Shown here: one piece after another, positions 22,559 to 33,504 of the stretch
Layout of the letters: the number at the start of each line of letters is the position of its first letter
Numbering within the stretch: the first letter of the stretch is position 1
DNA from: Lactifluus volemus
Taxonomy: Eukaryota; Basidiomycota; Agaricomycetes; Russulales; Russulaceae
NCBI GenBank assembly: GCA_022376515.1
Contig: WTXI01000064.1
Span: 62,001-126,000, forward strand
Length of the DNA: 64,000 nt
Reading direction: 5' to 3'
Made by a program: the position numbers and the translations under genes
Notes under the pieces: model-generated
Seen by the model: the letters and a program-made list of their open reading frames with translations, nothing else
Told to the model about the DNA's origin: nothing
Database searches by the model: none

Positions 22559-24146
22559 ATGCAAATGGATGGCATTTCCATGGGCCCAAACAGCAAAAAT
22601 ATTGTTTCATGTCAGCGGAAGAAATTGCTGATTCAAAGAGAACCAAGTAAGACTCATCCTGCTAATTGTATCGATTACTGAGTTGTGTTGTATGGTAGGC
22701 CAGGTGTTTCAACGAGTAACAATCGGATCTCTCCCAGACAATGTCCTCCTAGATATTTTTGGTTTTTATCAAGTTATTATCAACTTGAAAGTCTTCATGC
22801 AAGATCGTCCGTGGGATTGGGAGAAGCTACTGCACGTATGCCGAAGATGGCGGTACATCGTCTTTGAATCGCCAATCCATCTCAATCTACAGCTCTTTTG
22901 CACGGAGGAATCACGTGTGAGGAAGTTGTTGGATATCTGGCCGCCATATCCTCTCGTCATCCGATTCAACTACGACTATACGGATTTGCCAGTAGTATGC
23001 GAGTGGGATGAGCCCGAAGATTGTTTCGACCCGACAGACAACCTTGTTGCTGCATTGGAGCGTCGTGATCGCGTACGCGAAATTCAAGTTTATATGGCCA
23101 AAGCACCGGATCATCTATGCGAACAAATTGTCACGGCAATGGAGAAGCCATTTCCAGCATTGAGATCTCTTTCATTTCGGTCAGTTGATGACTCGGAGGT
23201 TCTCCTAGAGCTAGATGATACATTCTTGAATGGATCTGCCCCTTGTCTACGAGATCTCAGTCTTTGGGGAATCTCATTTCCGTCATTGCCACTACTCCTC
23301 TCGTCCACAAGCGACCTTACATGCCTTAATCTGTTCGATATTCCTGAATTTGGGTACATCCCACCCGAGACAATGGCCATATCCTTATCTTCGCTGCCAA
23401 AGCTCGAATGCCTTGTCATCAAATTCGAATCCCCGATACCATCTCCCAAAGAAAGAAACCGAGCCCCGACCCGGTTTGTTCTCCCCTCTCTCACAAAGCT
23501 CGAATTCGAAGGTGAGAGCGAGTACTTGGAAGTCCTCGCGGCCCAATTCGATGCCCCACAACTCAATGAATTTGCGATAACATTTGCCCATCAGTTTGTC
23601 TTTGACATCCCGCAGACCGTTCGGCTCATTAATAATTACCTGGACTCATTCGAGGCATACAGTCTAACCTTGACATTCAAGTCGTGGAACTGCGCCTCTA
23701 TCACTTTTCCCTCAAATATAACACATCGTTTCGCGTTTCCTCCTAGTTACGTGTGGCTAATCATGTGCAAAGAGTCGGATCGTCAAGTCATTTCTGTGAC
23801 ACAGATATGCAGCCAGATTCTGCTCTTCCGCTCCGGCGTGAAGTCACTCGTCATTGAGTGTGGTGGCCTCGTCGACCGCAATCCCACGCTATGGCTCCAA
23901 CTTTTTCACTCGTTCCCCTCTGTCCAGAGCCTTCAAATACCCGCCCACCTAGAGCCATCCATCGCATCTGCGTTAGAAAGGCCCACAGAAGGATCACTGG
24001 CAGCTACGGAAGTATTCCCCTCGCTACACAGCCTTTCCATTGTGGGCAATATGCCAGGCAAAACTGTGAAACAACCCATCCAATCATTCGTTGCAGCACG
24101 CCAGCGCTCTGGTCGTCTTGTAGCTATCTCTCGCGTTCGATACTAA
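22559..24146 (+). CDS. F-box protein B2
   Basis: Predicted F-box protein of about 511 residues. Exon 1 is 22559-22646, the intron 22647-22698 (52 bases, GTAAGA donor, ATTACTGAG branch-like site, GGTAG acceptor) and exon 2 22699-24146. The N-terminus MQMDGISMGPNSKNIVSCQR leads into VTIGSLPDNVLLDIFGFYQ, then WDWEKLLHVCRRWRYIVF and VRKLLDIWPPYPLVI. Group B marks include the acidic insert before DNLVAALERRDRV and the ending SFVAARQRSGRLVAISRVRY. The frame is intact. It is opposed to A3 across 4.3 kb of segments X and Y and E2/Rab relics. Likely SCF adaptor; substrate unknown. Confidence 0.86.
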
Positions 24147-24819
24147 TCCAACTCGGATTGAGAACGTCATCATGATTCAAGTACACCGCACCTGCTTTCG
24201 TATGCTTCCTTCCACCCACTCTCTGTCCACCTTCCCCTATCTGTCCTCATCCCATTCAAGTTGTCCTGGTATCTTCCACGTACCGACCGCGATCTCGGCC
24301 TGTGCCCTCTGAGTCAGCCTTGCGTTCCACAACGGTCCCTTCAGCCACGACCACCTTGTATTCCTCGACTCGGTTCTATGTTCTAGCATGCCTTGGATCG
24401 TCTTATTTTCCTCTTTATTCTAGATTCCTTTGTCGTTTTTCGATTTTGTGCCAGTGATTGCCTCGTGTCTTGCTTCGTCCAAGTTTCTGATTCCCTGATG
24501 TCGTGGCTCTTTTGTGCCAGCAATAGCCTCGTATCTTGCTTCGTTTCTGATTCCCTACGTTGATGGCACTACATTTACATTTGTATCTTGCACTGAATGC
24601 CAGTGCGCTACTACGTACATCAACCACCTATAGCTAGAACTAGCTAGAACTTGCAATGTCACACTGTATTCAAAGATTGAGAGTTGAGGCGTTGAGGAGC
24701 GAAGGGACGACTCGGACTGGGTAGCTGTATGGGGAGTGACTCGGACGTTGGGTAGCTAGGCGCTCGTCAGCAAGGCTTGAATGCCGTGGCGGCCCTTCCA
24801 TCCATTAAATGATGCACCG
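24147..24819. other. 3' flank of F-box gene B2
   Basis: No gene is seen. The flank is homologous to those after B1, B3 and B4 and contains a locally duplicated stretch near 24430-24580 (CTCGTGTCTTGCTTCG / CTCGTATCTTGCTTCG with neighbouring TTTCTGATTCCCT). It ends in sequence that leads into Rab relic R5. Confidence 0.6.
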
Positions 24820-26110
24820 ACAACAGCGACTACGAGTGGACAACAAAATTATGTCTATGGTCACTTTTTAACAACTATTGGTACCGATTTCATCTCCAAA
24901 ACGCTACCTCATCGCTCCAATCCAGACGAGTCTGTGACTCTCCAACGCGGTTCCCCCCCATTGTTTATTGTCGCGCCGCGGCGCTGCCTGCGCACCACCG
25001 TGACTCAGACTATTAACTTACTGCAGGATACCGCTGTCCAAGAACGCTTCTCCTTCTCCCCACTCTCAACTACCTTTTTGTCGTGGTGTGGATGCCGCCC
25101 TTCTCATGTTCAACGTCAATCAGCCTGCGACGCTGCATATCCTCACCTGATGATGGTCCGAATTTCGTGCCTGCGCACTGCTCGGCGCAGATGGAGACAT
25201 GGAAGAATACAGCCTCATGATAGCCAGAAATAAGACCGTCCGATTCGGATAACGCTACGACTACAGCACATGAAAGAGGATGCCTTGCGTCTCATCGACG
25301 AGCTCGTTCCGCCTTCGGATACGCAATCCACCGGCAGTCCGGGCAACCCCAGTGGATGAGAGAGACTGGTTATCCTCCCGCATCGTCAATGGATTCGATG
25401 ACGACGAATTGTGCGTACATACATCTCAGTCAGAGGGTATCATTCTCTTGGACGAGACCAGCTCCCGCAGCGGCTGGCACCCACGCCACCCCGGACGCCA
25501 CCAACGGCGATCCCAAAGCCGACATGGATTCCACCGCATGATCCCACCCCGCACATCCTCGGTCGACCTCGCTTCGCATCATCACAAACGCACATCCAAA
25601 TCCCACTCACGCAACTCCCAACTCAGCTTCGTGATGCACGTCGCCACTGTGACGCTTGGCTCGACCCGCTTCACCTCCTTCCACACTCCCGCTTCCTCCT
25701 TTTCTGATGGCACCCACTCCGAGCCAGTCGAATCTGCGCTCTCCTCCCCACTCTCGCGTTCCCGCTCCTCTTCTTCACTGTTGTTACACGCTCATATTGG
25801 ATCACGCACGACTCGACGACACTCGCTCTCGTCATCGACGATATCGATATCCATCGCACCCATGATCACGCCTGCGCGATACGCCACGGAGCCATGCCAC
25901 CTTGTCCCCCGCGAGGACCCAAGTTTATTCTTCACTTTGGCTAAAGCGGGCGCGGGCGTATCGGACGTGTTTGCCTACATCGCATAGCGCGTCGTCACGC
26001 GCTGGGAATGGGAAGTAACGTGGGCAGAGCCGCAGAATGGGGTGAGGAAGGTCAGTTACTGTCGGTCTTGATCAAGCTATGATCGGGGCAAAAGAGGACA
26101 TCTGGAAGTG
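24820..26110 (+). pseudogene. Rab7-like small GTPase relic R5
   Basis: The clearest switch I copy: TTIGTDFISKTLPHRSNP is in one frame near 24877-24930, followed by a short intron-like gap and the switch II block at 25027 (DTAVQERF, with the conserved glycine changed to valine). Damaged FDVNQPA and G4 regions follow; G4 is reduced to ARNKTV. The C-terminal half stays open from 25280 to 25987, including the Ser/Pro-rich stretch; TLAKAGAGVSDVFAYIA near 25935-25985 marks G5. No P-loop was identified. The reading frame breaks at least four times. Confidence 0.8.
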
Positions 26111-27127
26111 CTTGCTGTTTCTTCGTGAGAGCTGCGTCCAACCTTATCTATGTCAATATTTTTTCCTAGGTTGGAACGTTGTTGCACTGTATATGGATGT
26201 TGTACGTGCACTTCCTAACAGAAGAAGTTGTATAAGAAATGGAATGATTAGATTGATAGCTTCCTACTTACAGGACTACTATCTACCTTATCCTTGACAC
26301 GTTGACAGTCTGTGTCACACTGCCTCTGCTTCACGTGCAAAGTATTGGCCAGCCGTTCCTAATCGATGAGTTCCAAGTTCGTGAGCTTTACCACAACGTC
26401 GCAGACTGTACTTCTGTATTACATATCAGCAACGCCATGACAGTGAAATAGGGGGAAACTGTGGTATCGGGACGTCCAAACAGATACATTTTTGGTATTG
26501 GAAGTAACAATACGATATGAGCGGCACAGCTGATAGCATACGAGAGGAGAGACGGATCGGTTAGGACCACTACGTTGCGCGTGCAGCATGGTAGCTACCC
26601 CACTCCAGTCCTGTAAATACGAGGACCGCGTTTTCTTCGTCATGTGTTGCGGAATATAAGTGCAGACTTGAAAAACAACAACATACATTTGGAATGTATA
26701 TACGGGGGACAGGCCAAGAAGGGGGGTACCATAGCACAAACGAGTAAGCTAGGACGAGGGGCAAGTCAGGAACGAAACTAATTCGGTGGGACAACGAACG
26801 TCGAACGGCAAGTAAAAGTAGTGGTAAGGAAACGAGAATGGGTAGCAACCTAACATAGAACGCGACTCGAAGCATGGTATGTAGTCTGAGACGGGAGACG
26901 ACAAAGAGATAAACGACACAGAGGGGCCAGCGATAGAGAGAAGGGAGAATAATCGCAACACAGGCCAGTGCAATATAGCACGGAGCCGGGGCATAAAGGG
27001 TGGTGTGAGCGAGGTGGCATTGTGGAGTACGGGATGAGGACAGATGGTAGAAGGAGGAATGAGGAAAGGGAACGAAGGGGAAGAAGCTATGCGAAAGACT
27101 CCAAGGACAATTACTGCGCTGGTGTCC
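26111..27127. other. 3' flank of F-box gene A4
   Basis: No gene is seen. Very similar to the A3 and A6 3' flanks throughout, including the purine-rich tract just before the stop codon. It probably holds the A4 3' untranslated region. Confidence 0.6.
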
Positions 27128-28716
27128 TTACTCGCTGCGGCGAGAGAGGGCTACAGGACGACCGCTATGCTGGCGGGCTGCGACAAATGATTGTATGCCT
27201 TGTGGCACAGCTTCAGCGGGTTTTGGGCGACGACGTCCGAGTCCAACCACAATGGAAAGGCTGTGTAGCGAGGGGAATACTTCGGCGGCTGGTTCTCCTG
27301 TGAGCCCTTCTAACGCAGCTGAGATGGAAAGCTCTAGCAAGGCGGATATTTGAAGACTCTGGACAGAGGGAAATGATTGAAAGAGTTGGAGCCATACCGT
27401 CGGATCTATATCGATTTCTGGTTGGTGGCCGTACCAAATCTCGCACTCGATGACGAGCGATTCCACGCTAGATCGAAAGGACAGAATCTGGCTACATATC
27501 TGCGCCATTGAAAACACTTGCCAATCTAAAGGGTCGCACATGATATGCCACGAGCAACTCTGATCCATCAACCCTGCGAATTCATTGGGCGGCATACCAG
27601 ATGGAAAGAAGACAGCATCGAAGGAGGACTCGAAAAAACGCGCATTAAACCTCAAAGTTAGACTCGATGTCCTGAGTGAGTCTAGGTGACCAAAGAACCG
27701 AATAGTTTGGGGAATATCAAACACAAGTTGATTGAAGAACTCTATCGTGAGGTCATCGAACCGGAGTAGAGGTGCATCGATTCGGGCTGCGAGAACTTCC
27801 AGGTACTCGCTGATACCTCGAAAATCCAAATGAGTGAGAGCGGGGAGAACAGACCGGGTCTCTGGGGGGAGAGGTCGGTTTCTTCGTTTGGTTTGAGGCG
27901 TCGGAGATTTGAATTGGATGGTGAGGTATTCGAGCCTCGGCAACACGGAAAGGCATGTGGCCATTCTCTCGGGTGGGATGTACCCAGAATTAGGTATATT
28001 GGAAAGATGAAGAGATGTGAGGTCTCTTGTAGACAAGAGGAGTCGTGGAAGCGACGGAAATGAGATTTCCCAGAGATTGAGATCTTGTAAACGCGAGGCG
28101 GATCCATTCAAGAATGTGTTCGGAAGGGATATCACACTAGAAAATGAATAAAGGGAAAGAGATGTCAATTCCGGAAATGGCTCCTGCATCGCCGTCGCTA
28201 TTTGTTCCCATAAAGAATCCCGGGCTGGTAGATTCACGGTAGAAATAGTAATTCTTTGTACGCGATCACGATGCTCCAATGCGGCAATGAGGTTGTCGAC
28301 TTTGTCCTCACTTGGCAATCCAGTTTGGACTGCAAGAGGAAATGTTGGCCAAATATCGAGCAGTTTCCTCACTGGCGTTTCTGATGTGCAAAGAAGTTCC
28401 AATTTGAGACGGAGTGGTGATGCAAAAATGACGAATCGCCATCTTCGGCATACATGCACCAGCTTGAGCCACCAATAGTACTGCCATTGATTATTCGGCT
28501 TGGAGATTTGATAGAATATTTCTAGCAGGACGTCGTCTGGGAGCGATCCGATGGACACTTGTCGGAGCACGTGACCTGCGCGATACAACTCAGCAATCGT
28601 TGCAGTGGTCCTAGACGAGCCCTACTACCTGGTCCTGATTGAATAAAAAATTCCTTGCTGCGACGTGCAACTCGCATTACTCTATTCGAGCCTATGGAGC
28701 TGTCATCCATCGGCAT
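27128..28716 (-). CDS. F-box protein A4
   Basis: Predicted F-box protein of about 511 residues. Exon 1 is 28716-28629, the intron 28628-28576 (53 bases) and exon 2 28575-27128. The donor carries a three-base duplication (GTAGTAGG instead of GTAGG), giving a tandem donor and an intron three bases longer than in its sisters; use of the inner donor would add one TAG codon, so the outer donor is expected. The protein starts MPMDDSSIGSNRVMRVARRS. It reads VSIGSLPDDVLLEIFYQ, WLKLVHVCRRWRFVIF, VRKLLDIWPTFPLAV and ends SFVAARQHSGRPVALSRRSE. A3 and A6 are its closest relatives. Intact frame; substrate unknown. Confidence 0.87.
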
Positions 28717-28734
28717 AAAATAGGTCTCAGGGAG

Positions 28735-29414
28735 TGACCAGTCGGCGATACTATTGTCTGGTCTGGAGAATGGAGTCAGTGGTACGTATTAGAGCCTGAG
28801 GCCTAAGTGCAGGTTTATGAGAACCTACCACTTTTGTAATAGTGACTCGGAAGGATATAGGCGTGCTCGGTAGGATCTAATGACAGAAATGCCCGCAGTT
28901 TGGTAGATGGGTATATCGAGAGATGGGTATATCGAGAGAGAGCCGTTGACCTAGTACTTGAGTTACCCTTACCCTGTTGTACAGGCGGTACACACGCAGT
29001 GTCCACCTGGCTTCCATTGGAAAGGTCAGTCACAAATGGCTGTGTTTGTTGGGACACGCGACAACCGCAGGGATTCAAAGAAGACTAGTCTTCACATCAC
29101 GAACTGTCAGCTGGAGAGCCCTTCCAAGTTAAACAAAGTAAGGGGAGGTCTTGTCCATATTTTCAAAATCAGGGAAGAAAGTAGGTACAGAATTGGTGAA
29201 TAACCGATAGACGATACAGTGACTACTAGTATTTGTGGCTCAGTATCCGATCCGTCGTGGGAAGAAGATCCTCTCCTTCTCCTGTGCGGTACAGGAGTGG
29301 GGCCAGAATGCTAAGGGAGTCGCGTAATCGACAGAGTCTCTGTGGAATGCATGGCCCGCACGACACGCGATGATAATCGCGTGTCGGTATCGGGCGTCGC
29401 GGCGGGGGTGGTGG
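28735..29414. repeat. Duplicated non-coding segment X, copy 3
   Basis: Third copy of segment X, forming the distal 5' flank of A4, in the same position as the copy next to A3. No conserved reading frame is seen. Confidence 0.6.
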
Positions 29415-29874
29415 GAAGAAGCTCAGCCATGGCTCGTGGTGCGTACTATGCACAACAGACGCAAATCTATACGGACGCAAGCTATAGAGTCAGGTCGTAG
29501 CAGTGCCAATTGAATAGAAGGCGCGGACGTTGTATAACTTACTTGAGCTTCCCAACATCTTGAAGTATGTTCCCCTTTCACTCGATCTTTCAAGTTGTTG
29601 TGCGACGACATATTATACCTCAGGTCACCGGCTTCCTCTAGTTCTTACCCATGGGAATGCAGAAGAGTGGTGAGAGATGCTGGCACGCCCTTCACATCAC
29701 ACAGGGCCAAAGTTACGTGACCGGGTTGCTCTCCATCGAGGATATTCAACTCACAACTCTAACCTTGGGAACACAAGTGTTGTCGAGAAATCAGATTAGA
29801 AACAAGATGTTCCATCGTGTTTCGCTACTACCGCTATCACCGCCGTGAAATCTCTCTCACATTCTTTCGCAATC
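29415..29874. repeat. Duplicated segment Y, copy 4
   Basis: Fourth copy of segment Y, close to the copy at 19035-19475 through the block ACAAGTGTTGTCGAGAAATC near 29775. Function is not recognised. Confidence 0.5.
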
Positions 29875-30055
29875 ATCCGCTCTGGCTATTCGACATACCC
29901 CCACCACGTCTCCACAAACGCAGCCAACTCCGCGCCCTCCACGACCCGACGACCCGACGACCAGCTAATGTCCAACTTGAGCCTTCACTCTCCTTTCCCA
30001 TCGCCCCGGTGGATATCGCACACCCAGCGCGCGCGTTGTATCCACGTGCGCTAGC
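29875..30055 (-). pseudogene. BCKDH E2 C-terminal fragment E2-5
   Basis: Minus-strand end of the E2 acyltransferase domain with AELAAFVETWWGYVE-like sequence. The catalytic region is replaced by a short repeat of the GACCCGAC unit near 29943-29960. It is joined head-on to Rab relic R6 in the same arrangement as E2-1/R2 and E2-3/R4. Confidence 0.7.
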
Positions 30056-30091
30056 TGCACCACTCACGTGACTCGACATGTACTACTACAG

Positions 30092-30930
30092 GATACCGCA
30101 GGTCAAGAACGCTTCCCCTCACTCTACGTTTTTTCGTGCTGTGGATGCCATGTTCGAGGTCAATCAGCCTGCGACGCTACATGGCCTCACCCGATGATGG
30201 TCCGAATTTCGTACCTGCGCACCACTCACAGATGAAGACATGGAAGAATGCTGCCTCGTGGTAGCCGGAAATAAGGCGATTCGGATAACGCTACTACGAC
30301 TATGGAAGAGGATGGCTTGCTCCTCCTCGCGAGCTCCTTCCACCCTCGGATATGCGATCCACCAGCCGCAGTCCAACAATGCCAGTGGATGAGAGAGACT
30401 GGTTACCCTCCCGCGTCGTCAATGGTTCTGACGACGATGAAATGTGCGTACATACGAACGGAAATTTGATTCTGGATACAACATCTCAGTCAGAGTTTAG
30501 GACGACTCGGAGACCAGCTCCGCAGCGGCTGGCACCCACACTACCCCAGACGCCACCGACGGTGATCCCGAAGCCGACATGGATACCTCAGTTCCACACC
30601 ATCATGATCCCACCCCTTACATCCTCGATCGACCTTGCTTCACATCACCACAAACGAACATCCAATCCCACTCGCGCAACTCCTAGCTTCAGCTTCGCGA
30701 CACACGGCGGGACCCTCGGCTCGACCCACATATGGGCTTCACCTCCTTCCAAACCCCCGTATCCTCCTTTTCCGATGGCACCCACATCGAACCATTCGAA
30801 TCCGCGCTCTCCTCCCCGCTTCTCGCGTTCTTGCTCCCCTTCGTCCTCCTCTCCGTTGTTACACGCTCATAAAAGACCGCGCACGACTCGGAGACGTTCG
30901 CTCTCGTCAGGGGGGTTTCGGTATCGCCAT
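30092..30930 (+). pseudogene. Rab7-like small GTPase relic R6
   Basis: The relic begins at the DTAGQERF codons after a TACTACTACAG acceptor. The FDV region is shortened and the G4 box is lost (VVAGNKAI near 30260-30285). The Ser/Pro-rich stretch is present up to about 30918. The copy then stops abruptly before G5 and joins a scrap of segment Y. Clearly non-functional. Confidence 0.75.
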
Positions 30931-31089
30931 GGCCAGCCGCGAGGTTGGTAGTCAGGGGCTCAGCGCTCAGCATTGGCTTGTGGTGCGTACCGCAAAACAC
31001 ACGCAAATCTACATGGACACAAGCTATAGACTCAGGTCGTAGCGGTGCTAATAGAAGGCACGGACGGTGTATAACATGCTTGAGCTTTC
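30931..31089. repeat. Segment Y fragment, copy 5
   Basis: Short remnant of segment Y (GCAAATCTACATGGACACAAGC to CTTGAGCTTTCCAAC) joined on the left to the truncated Rab relic and on the right to an inverted F-box 3' flank. Confidence 0.5.
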
Positions 31090-31615
31090 CAACGTCTGTT
31101 CCCCTTCCACCCGTGCCCGCCCTCATCAATACCACCTCGGCCACACCACCTGGCTCAGTGCTATGTTACACTGGCCTGCGTTGCGTCTACTTGCTGACCC
31201 TTCTATGTCGTTCATCTCTTTGTCTCGTCTTGTCTCAGACTACTTACCACGCCTCGAATCACGTTCTATACTAGGTTGCGATCCGTTCTCCTTACCATTA
31301 CTTTTCCTTGCCGTTCGATGTTCTTGTCCCACCAAGTTAGTTTATATCAAGGTTTGTTCTTGACTTACACCTCGTCAGTTAGCTTTCCCATTTGTGTTAT
31401 GGTATCTCCGACCTTGGTCTGTTCCCCGTATATTCATTCAAAATGTATCTTATTTTTTTTTACAAGTCAGCACTTATATTCCGCAACACGTATTACGAAA
31501 AAGACGCAGTCCTCATATTTACAGGAATGGAGAAGGGTAGCTACGTGCGAAGTGCTGTAGTGGTCCCAACCTCCTCTGTCATTTTGTCACTCCTCTTGTC
31601 GTTACTTTCAATCCT
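31090..31615 (+). pseudogene. Inverted 3' flank of a lost group A F-box gene
   Basis: This stretch is the reverse complement of the 3' flanks of group A genes. For example, it matches the complement of about 39100-39640, including the CGCAACAC and CATCCTTCTTGG-type blocks. It is therefore inverted relative to them. Only flanking sequence is present; no F-box coding sequence remains. It meets a remnant of a group A first exon at about 31616. Confidence 0.65.
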
Positions 31616-31680
31616 TGCATAAACGATTCCTGTTTGAGCCTATGAGACTGCCATCCATCGGCATCAAAAAGGTCTCAGGG
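31616..31680 (-). pseudogene. Remnant of group A F-box first exon
   Basis: On the minus strand the sequence reads MPMDGSLIGSNR followed by codons ending near AATCGTTTATG, matching exon 1 of the group A genes. The donor site and the whole of exon 2 are missing. Together with the inverted 3' flank to the left, this is what remains of an F-box gene whose coding region was deleted. Confidence 0.7.
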
Positions 31681-32040
31681 AATGACGAGTGTGCGATACT
31701 ATTGTCTGGTCGGTACAATGGGGCGCAGTCAGTGGTACGTACTTGAGCCTGAGTGCGCTTAATTGGATATTTATGAGTACTTGCCGTTGTTGTCATAGAG
31801 ACTCAGACTCGGAGGGACATACTAGGCATGCTCGGTACTGTACTGTACAACTCTAACCTTCAATCGGAATCTCTCGAGTACCGTCGCGAAATCACACGAA
31901 CCCACAAATAACACAGCTTTCAAGTACTCGACAAGCGTATCCATAGTTCCAAGAATTCGATTAATGTTATTGACTGCAGAGTATCACCGCGGCAGTGATA
32001 ACGACAGTCGCGAAACTCGATCGAACATCTTTGTATTTCT
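31681..32040. other. 5' flank of the deleted group A gene
   Basis: Homologous to the 5' flanks of A2, A5 and A6 (GGTCTCAGGGAATGACGAG, CAACTCTAACCTT and TATCACCGCGGCAGTGATAACGACAG blocks). It leads into relic E2-6. No gene is seen. Confidence 0.5.
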
Positions 32041-32985
32041 GAAATGTCTCGTCCTCATACTCCTTCCGCAATCATCCGCCCTGGCTGTTCGACATACCCC
32101 CGCCACGTCTCCACACGTAGCCAACTCCGCGCCCTCCACGACCCGATGGTCCGCCGACCAGCTGATGCCCAACTTGACCCAGCGCGGGCGTCCTAGAGCG
32201 ACGATCGCGACGCTGCCGCCAGGTACCCGCACGGGCGTCGCGCGCTGTCCGGTACCGACTGCACCAACATTACTCACCGTGAGCGTGGTATCTGCCTTCC
32301 GAGCTGCTTAAGGGCTGAGGCAAGGTTGTAAGCAGAGTGCGGGTTCACGGCACGGATGGTCTGTGTATATAGCCCCGTCAGTATTAAAAGTGCTATACTG
32401 ACAGGAATACATTGCGTTGGAAAGGGTCTTGAGAAGGATGGGGAGATAATTTAACTTGGCATAGGTGCCTGATGCGGGTGGAGTCGGTACTGGTAGGAGC
32501 CGGCAGCGTGGGGAAGAAGTCACGGGATTGCATGTCCTTGGCCTCGGACCTGATACTGTACTCGTCGCTGACCCTGGCGCGGACGTGGTTTATCCCGCGG
32601 TGGGTAGGTTATTGGATCTAGTGGATGCAAACGACGAGCTACTGATCGCTTTTCCAACGCGATCTGCGGCTCGGAAATACCGGGCCGCTAATTCCCTGGT
32701 GAAGCGCCCCCTAGATGTCAGAATCTCAGACGGATCGGACGCTTCTTTGTCGACCTCAATGATACACAGACCTTCACCAACTTTGGCCACCTGTCCTTTT
32801 TGATTTCTTTGAGAGTTCCTTCAAGTTCATACGGACTCGTGATATCCATGCTGCCGTTATCGCTCTGCACTTCACAGAGCGGGTCAAACATGCCAATCGT
32901 GGATCGAGTAGATACGTTGGAGAGGTGAGTCCTGCCACTCGAGTCGTGGTTTCGCGTCAAGAACAAGAACCGTTGTTTTCCCTTA
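32041..32985 (-). pseudogene. BCKDH E2 relic E2-6
   Basis: Decayed minus-strand E2 copy with several well-preserved blocks. FDPLCEVQSD and ITSPYE mark the lipoyl domain near 32830-32912; the lipoyl-lysine position reads SDNGSM instead of an expected DKA. VGEGLCIIEVD is near 32740-32790. KLNYLPILLKTLSNAMYSC marks the core near 32400-32460. TLTVSNVGAVGTGQRATPVR is near 32225-32285. The catalytic ISWSADHRVVEGAELA is intact near 32130-32175. The domain order matches a complete E2 gene, but frameshifts and lost exon sequence make it a pseudogene. It is cut by the long terminal repeat of the copia element about 50 bases further. Confidence 0.82.
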
Positions 32986-33034
32986 CGTCAGCGGTGTAGT
33001 TACATCTCAGCCACTCCGCGCCCGTCTTCTGAAA

Positions 33035-33194
33035 TGAAAATGAGACTGTGACACGATCACGCCGTGATGATAAAGGGGAAGGAGAGAAAAGTTATTGTAT
33101 TGTTTTGCCCCAAAGTCCCCAACTTAAGTACTTGTGCAATAACTAATACATGTGATAAATGTGCGATGCTGGTGACGTCACGGTGCGAACATCA
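33035..33194 (-). repeat. 3' LTR of copia element 1
   Basis: 160-base long terminal repeat, TGATGTTCGC ... CTCATTTTCA in element orientation, bounded by TG and CA. It reads as identical to the other LTR at 38783-38942. A purine-rich tract (GATGAGGAGGAGTAA on the minus strand) directly precedes it, as expected for plus-strand priming. Confidence 0.88.
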
Positions 33195-33504
33195 TTACTC
33201 CTCCTCATCGTACATAATTTGCATGTCCGAGACCAAAGGTAAACAGAATGTCATGCGGCAAAAGGGGGTGAAAGTCTACAAAGGTGTGCACGAGGCAAAA
33301 AGAGCAAGGGGACCACCGTGGTAGTGAAGGAAAGAAGAATGAGTTGTCGAAGAACATTATTAGATGATTATCAAATGCAATAAGGTATGGTATTCGGGTA
33401 GGGAAAGAAAAGTGCCGATAGGCGGGAGAAGATGAAGAAAAAAGTGCCGATAGGCGGGAGAAAATGAAGGGGCCGGTGGCCATGATAAGAGAAAAGGCAT
33501 ACCA
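33195..33504. other. 3' untranslated region of copia 1
   Basis: Between the gag-pol stop codon and the 3' LTR. It contains a direct repeat of about 30 bases near 33410-33470 (unit containing AAGTGCCGATAGGCGGGAGAA) and ends at the polypurine tract. No gene is seen. Confidence 0.6.

Noticed and set aside
25280..25987. 235-residue open frame
   Set aside because: It is the Ser/Pro-rich C-terminal half of Rab relic R5; the upstream GTPase core is broken, so it is not a separate gene.
32041..32985. Possibility that E2-6 or another E2 copy is an expressed short gene
   Set aside because: Stops and frame changes separate every domain. The lipoyl-lysine position is altered in E2-6 and the catalytic motif is damaged in several other copies.
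33400..33480. Short direct repeats as a CRISPR-like array
   Set aside because: Only two units, in the 3' untranslated region of a eukaryotic retrotransposon.
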